NCBI RefSeq assembly: GCF_014898055.3
Contig: NW_023601433.1
Location: 85,631,106 to 85,695,105, forward strand
Length of the DNA: 64,000 nt
Origin: Talpa occidentalis
Taxonomy: Eukaryota > Chordata > Mammalia > Eulipotyphla > Talpidae
Reading direction: 5' to 3'
The notes under the pieces are model-generated. The model was not told where the DNA came from and made no database searches. It saw nothing but the letters and a program-made list of their open reading frames with translations. This document shows positions 62,664-64,000 of the stretch, in pieces (within the stretch, counting starts at the first letter, position 1; each line of letters opens with the position of its first letter). The position numbers and the translations under genes are program-made.

Positions 62664-64000
62664 CTTTATTGTCATTTTTCCCCTGCCAATCTTTCTCCGT
62701 TTATGTCTTATTTCTCTGAACAGAATAAACATGGTTGTATTTTGTTGTTTTTTCCCTTGTGTGCTGTGATTTTTTTGATAGGGAGCTAACCATTTCCAGG
62801 AGATCCTCTGTGGCCTAGATTGAAGTTGATTTCCTCCAGAAAAGGTTAGGGCTTTAAACAGGATTAACAACAGAGGATACTTAAATTCATTACTTCATAT
62901 TTGCACATCATACAGGTACTGTGAAATTAGGCTGAAAAGCTGCACGTCCTGGTTGTGAATTCTCAGGAGAGAGCTTTTTATTTCCCCCATGCAGTACTAG
63001 AGCCAAGGCAGGCAAGTTTCTTTGCCACCCTTCAGCATGGCAGAGTTATTTCTTTATTTTTATGCCTTAATACCCAGCTGTGAGAGTCCCTACAAAATTA
63101 AGCAAGGTCATAAAATGTTTGACCCACAAAATTGGCAGCTTCATAGCCAACTCCTACTGTGCGTGGGTCCAACAGCATGGATGTCTGGAGAGTAGTGGAA
63201 ACCCAAGCGGGAGTCTCCAGGGCTTTGTGGAAACCTCGATGGCAAAACCACCACCCCACGCGCCTGCCTCGCAACTTCCAGTTCTACTTCAAGGCCCCCT
63301 TTGTCTGGGGGTCAGTCTGCTAATCCTCGTCATGCTAACCCTGGGACTTATTTTTTGAAAGCACTGTTTTCATATTTCATTTAACATCTTTGCTGTCTTA
63401 ATCAGGAGGGGCTTTCGAGGTCTTTCTCCATACTTCCTTCACTCCAAGGCTCTCAACCCGTTTCTAATTCAATAGTTGATCTAATTTAGTTGATTCCTTT
63501 GTGTTTTATTGCTATTTTATAAATTCAAGCACACCTTCGCTTAAACCCAGAGACGCCAGACAGCCTGTCAGATGTCTCTCTAATAATTTTCATCCTTTGA
63601 TCCTGGATTCCACTTTCAAATGGGAATTATTCTTTACCTTAAATTGTTTGACGTTACCAGCTGCAAATCCTTTCAAGATCAGTTTGATGTAGAGAATAGT
63701 CTACAGGTAACTATCACTACTGTTATCTTAAAGACTCCTATTGAATTGCTATCCAGTTTTTCTCCTGTAAAATCTCACGACATCACTTGGAGTCCACCCC
63801 AGGGAGCGAGGCTGCCGTGGTGGAAAGCTCTCCGTGGACTCTCAGAGACCGAGGAAATGCAGTGTGGAGACCAGGCTGCAAGGGCTCCTCAGAGTCACTC
63901 CCTGATCCACTTTCTGGCCTCTGGTTATTGATCTGGGTCTGTGGGCTCCCTGAGCTCCATGCAGTATGTTTCTGCGAGTGCATTTGCGAATCTAAGGAAA
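62664..64000. other. Downstream intergenic, nothing recognised
   Basis: No repeat, RNA gene or exon recognised up to the window edge. The 103-codon plus frame at 63620-63931 is a chance frame. Confidence 0.55.

Noticed and set aside
56846..64000. Exons of the neighbouring gene HVCN1
   Set aside because: Expected further downstream from human synteny; no matching coding segment with splice sites was recognised.

Overview
This window is placental-mammal nuclear DNA and holds one confidently recognised protein-coding gene: PPP1CC, the catalytic gamma subunit of protein phosphatase 1, on the + strand. Its eight coding exons can be placed to the base from 38717 to 56516. The exons give the 323-residue gamma1 protein when the last exon is read through, and the 337-residue gamma2 protein when a terminal intron is removed and exon 8 (56446-56516) is used. 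All splice junctions are GT/AG, all phases match, and every PP1 metal-binding and catalytic residue is present, so this is the functional gene and not a retrocopy.

Layout. Positions 1-38200 are upstream intergenic DNA. I recognise no exon there. It is a patchwork of ancient MIR, L2, L1 and DNA-transposon or LTR remnants, simple repeats, and 12 copies of a younger tRNA-derived SINE. Positions 38205-39235 form a CpG island with a TATA-less promoter, the 5' UTR and exon 1. Intron 1 (38772-47909) carries one SINE and several old repeats. Exons 2-7 lie between 47910 and 55590, with a SINE in intron 4. The shared 3' region runs to a likely poly(A) signal at 56817. From about 56850 to the end is downstream intergenic DNA with one SINE, a SINE stub, microsatellites and a 20-bp perfect palindrome. 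In human, PPP1CC lies between HVCN1 and CCDC63 on 12q24; no exon of either was recognised here.

Organism. MIR and L2 remnants, L1 tails and PPP1CC mark a eutherian. There are no Alu, B1/B2, Bov-tA/BovB or typical carnivore SINEs. The dominant SINE has RNA polymerase III A and B boxes, a tail with repeated AATAAA, a TCTT(T) terminator and an A-tract, and 10-18 bp target-site duplications. Its tRNA-like head resembles cetartiodactyl SINE heads. A camelid (a vic-1-like element) is my best guess, held with only moderate to low confidence because I could not compare it with a repeat library.

Most open reading frames in the window are chance frames in repeats or GC-rich DNA. The points most worth a second look are the preserved gamma2 splice unit, a possible truncated transcript ending in intron 4, the two SINE subfamilies and their uneven distribution, the L1 copy whose tail has become a TA microsatellite, the 20-bp palindrome, and a 248-codon open frame at 19152-19898.
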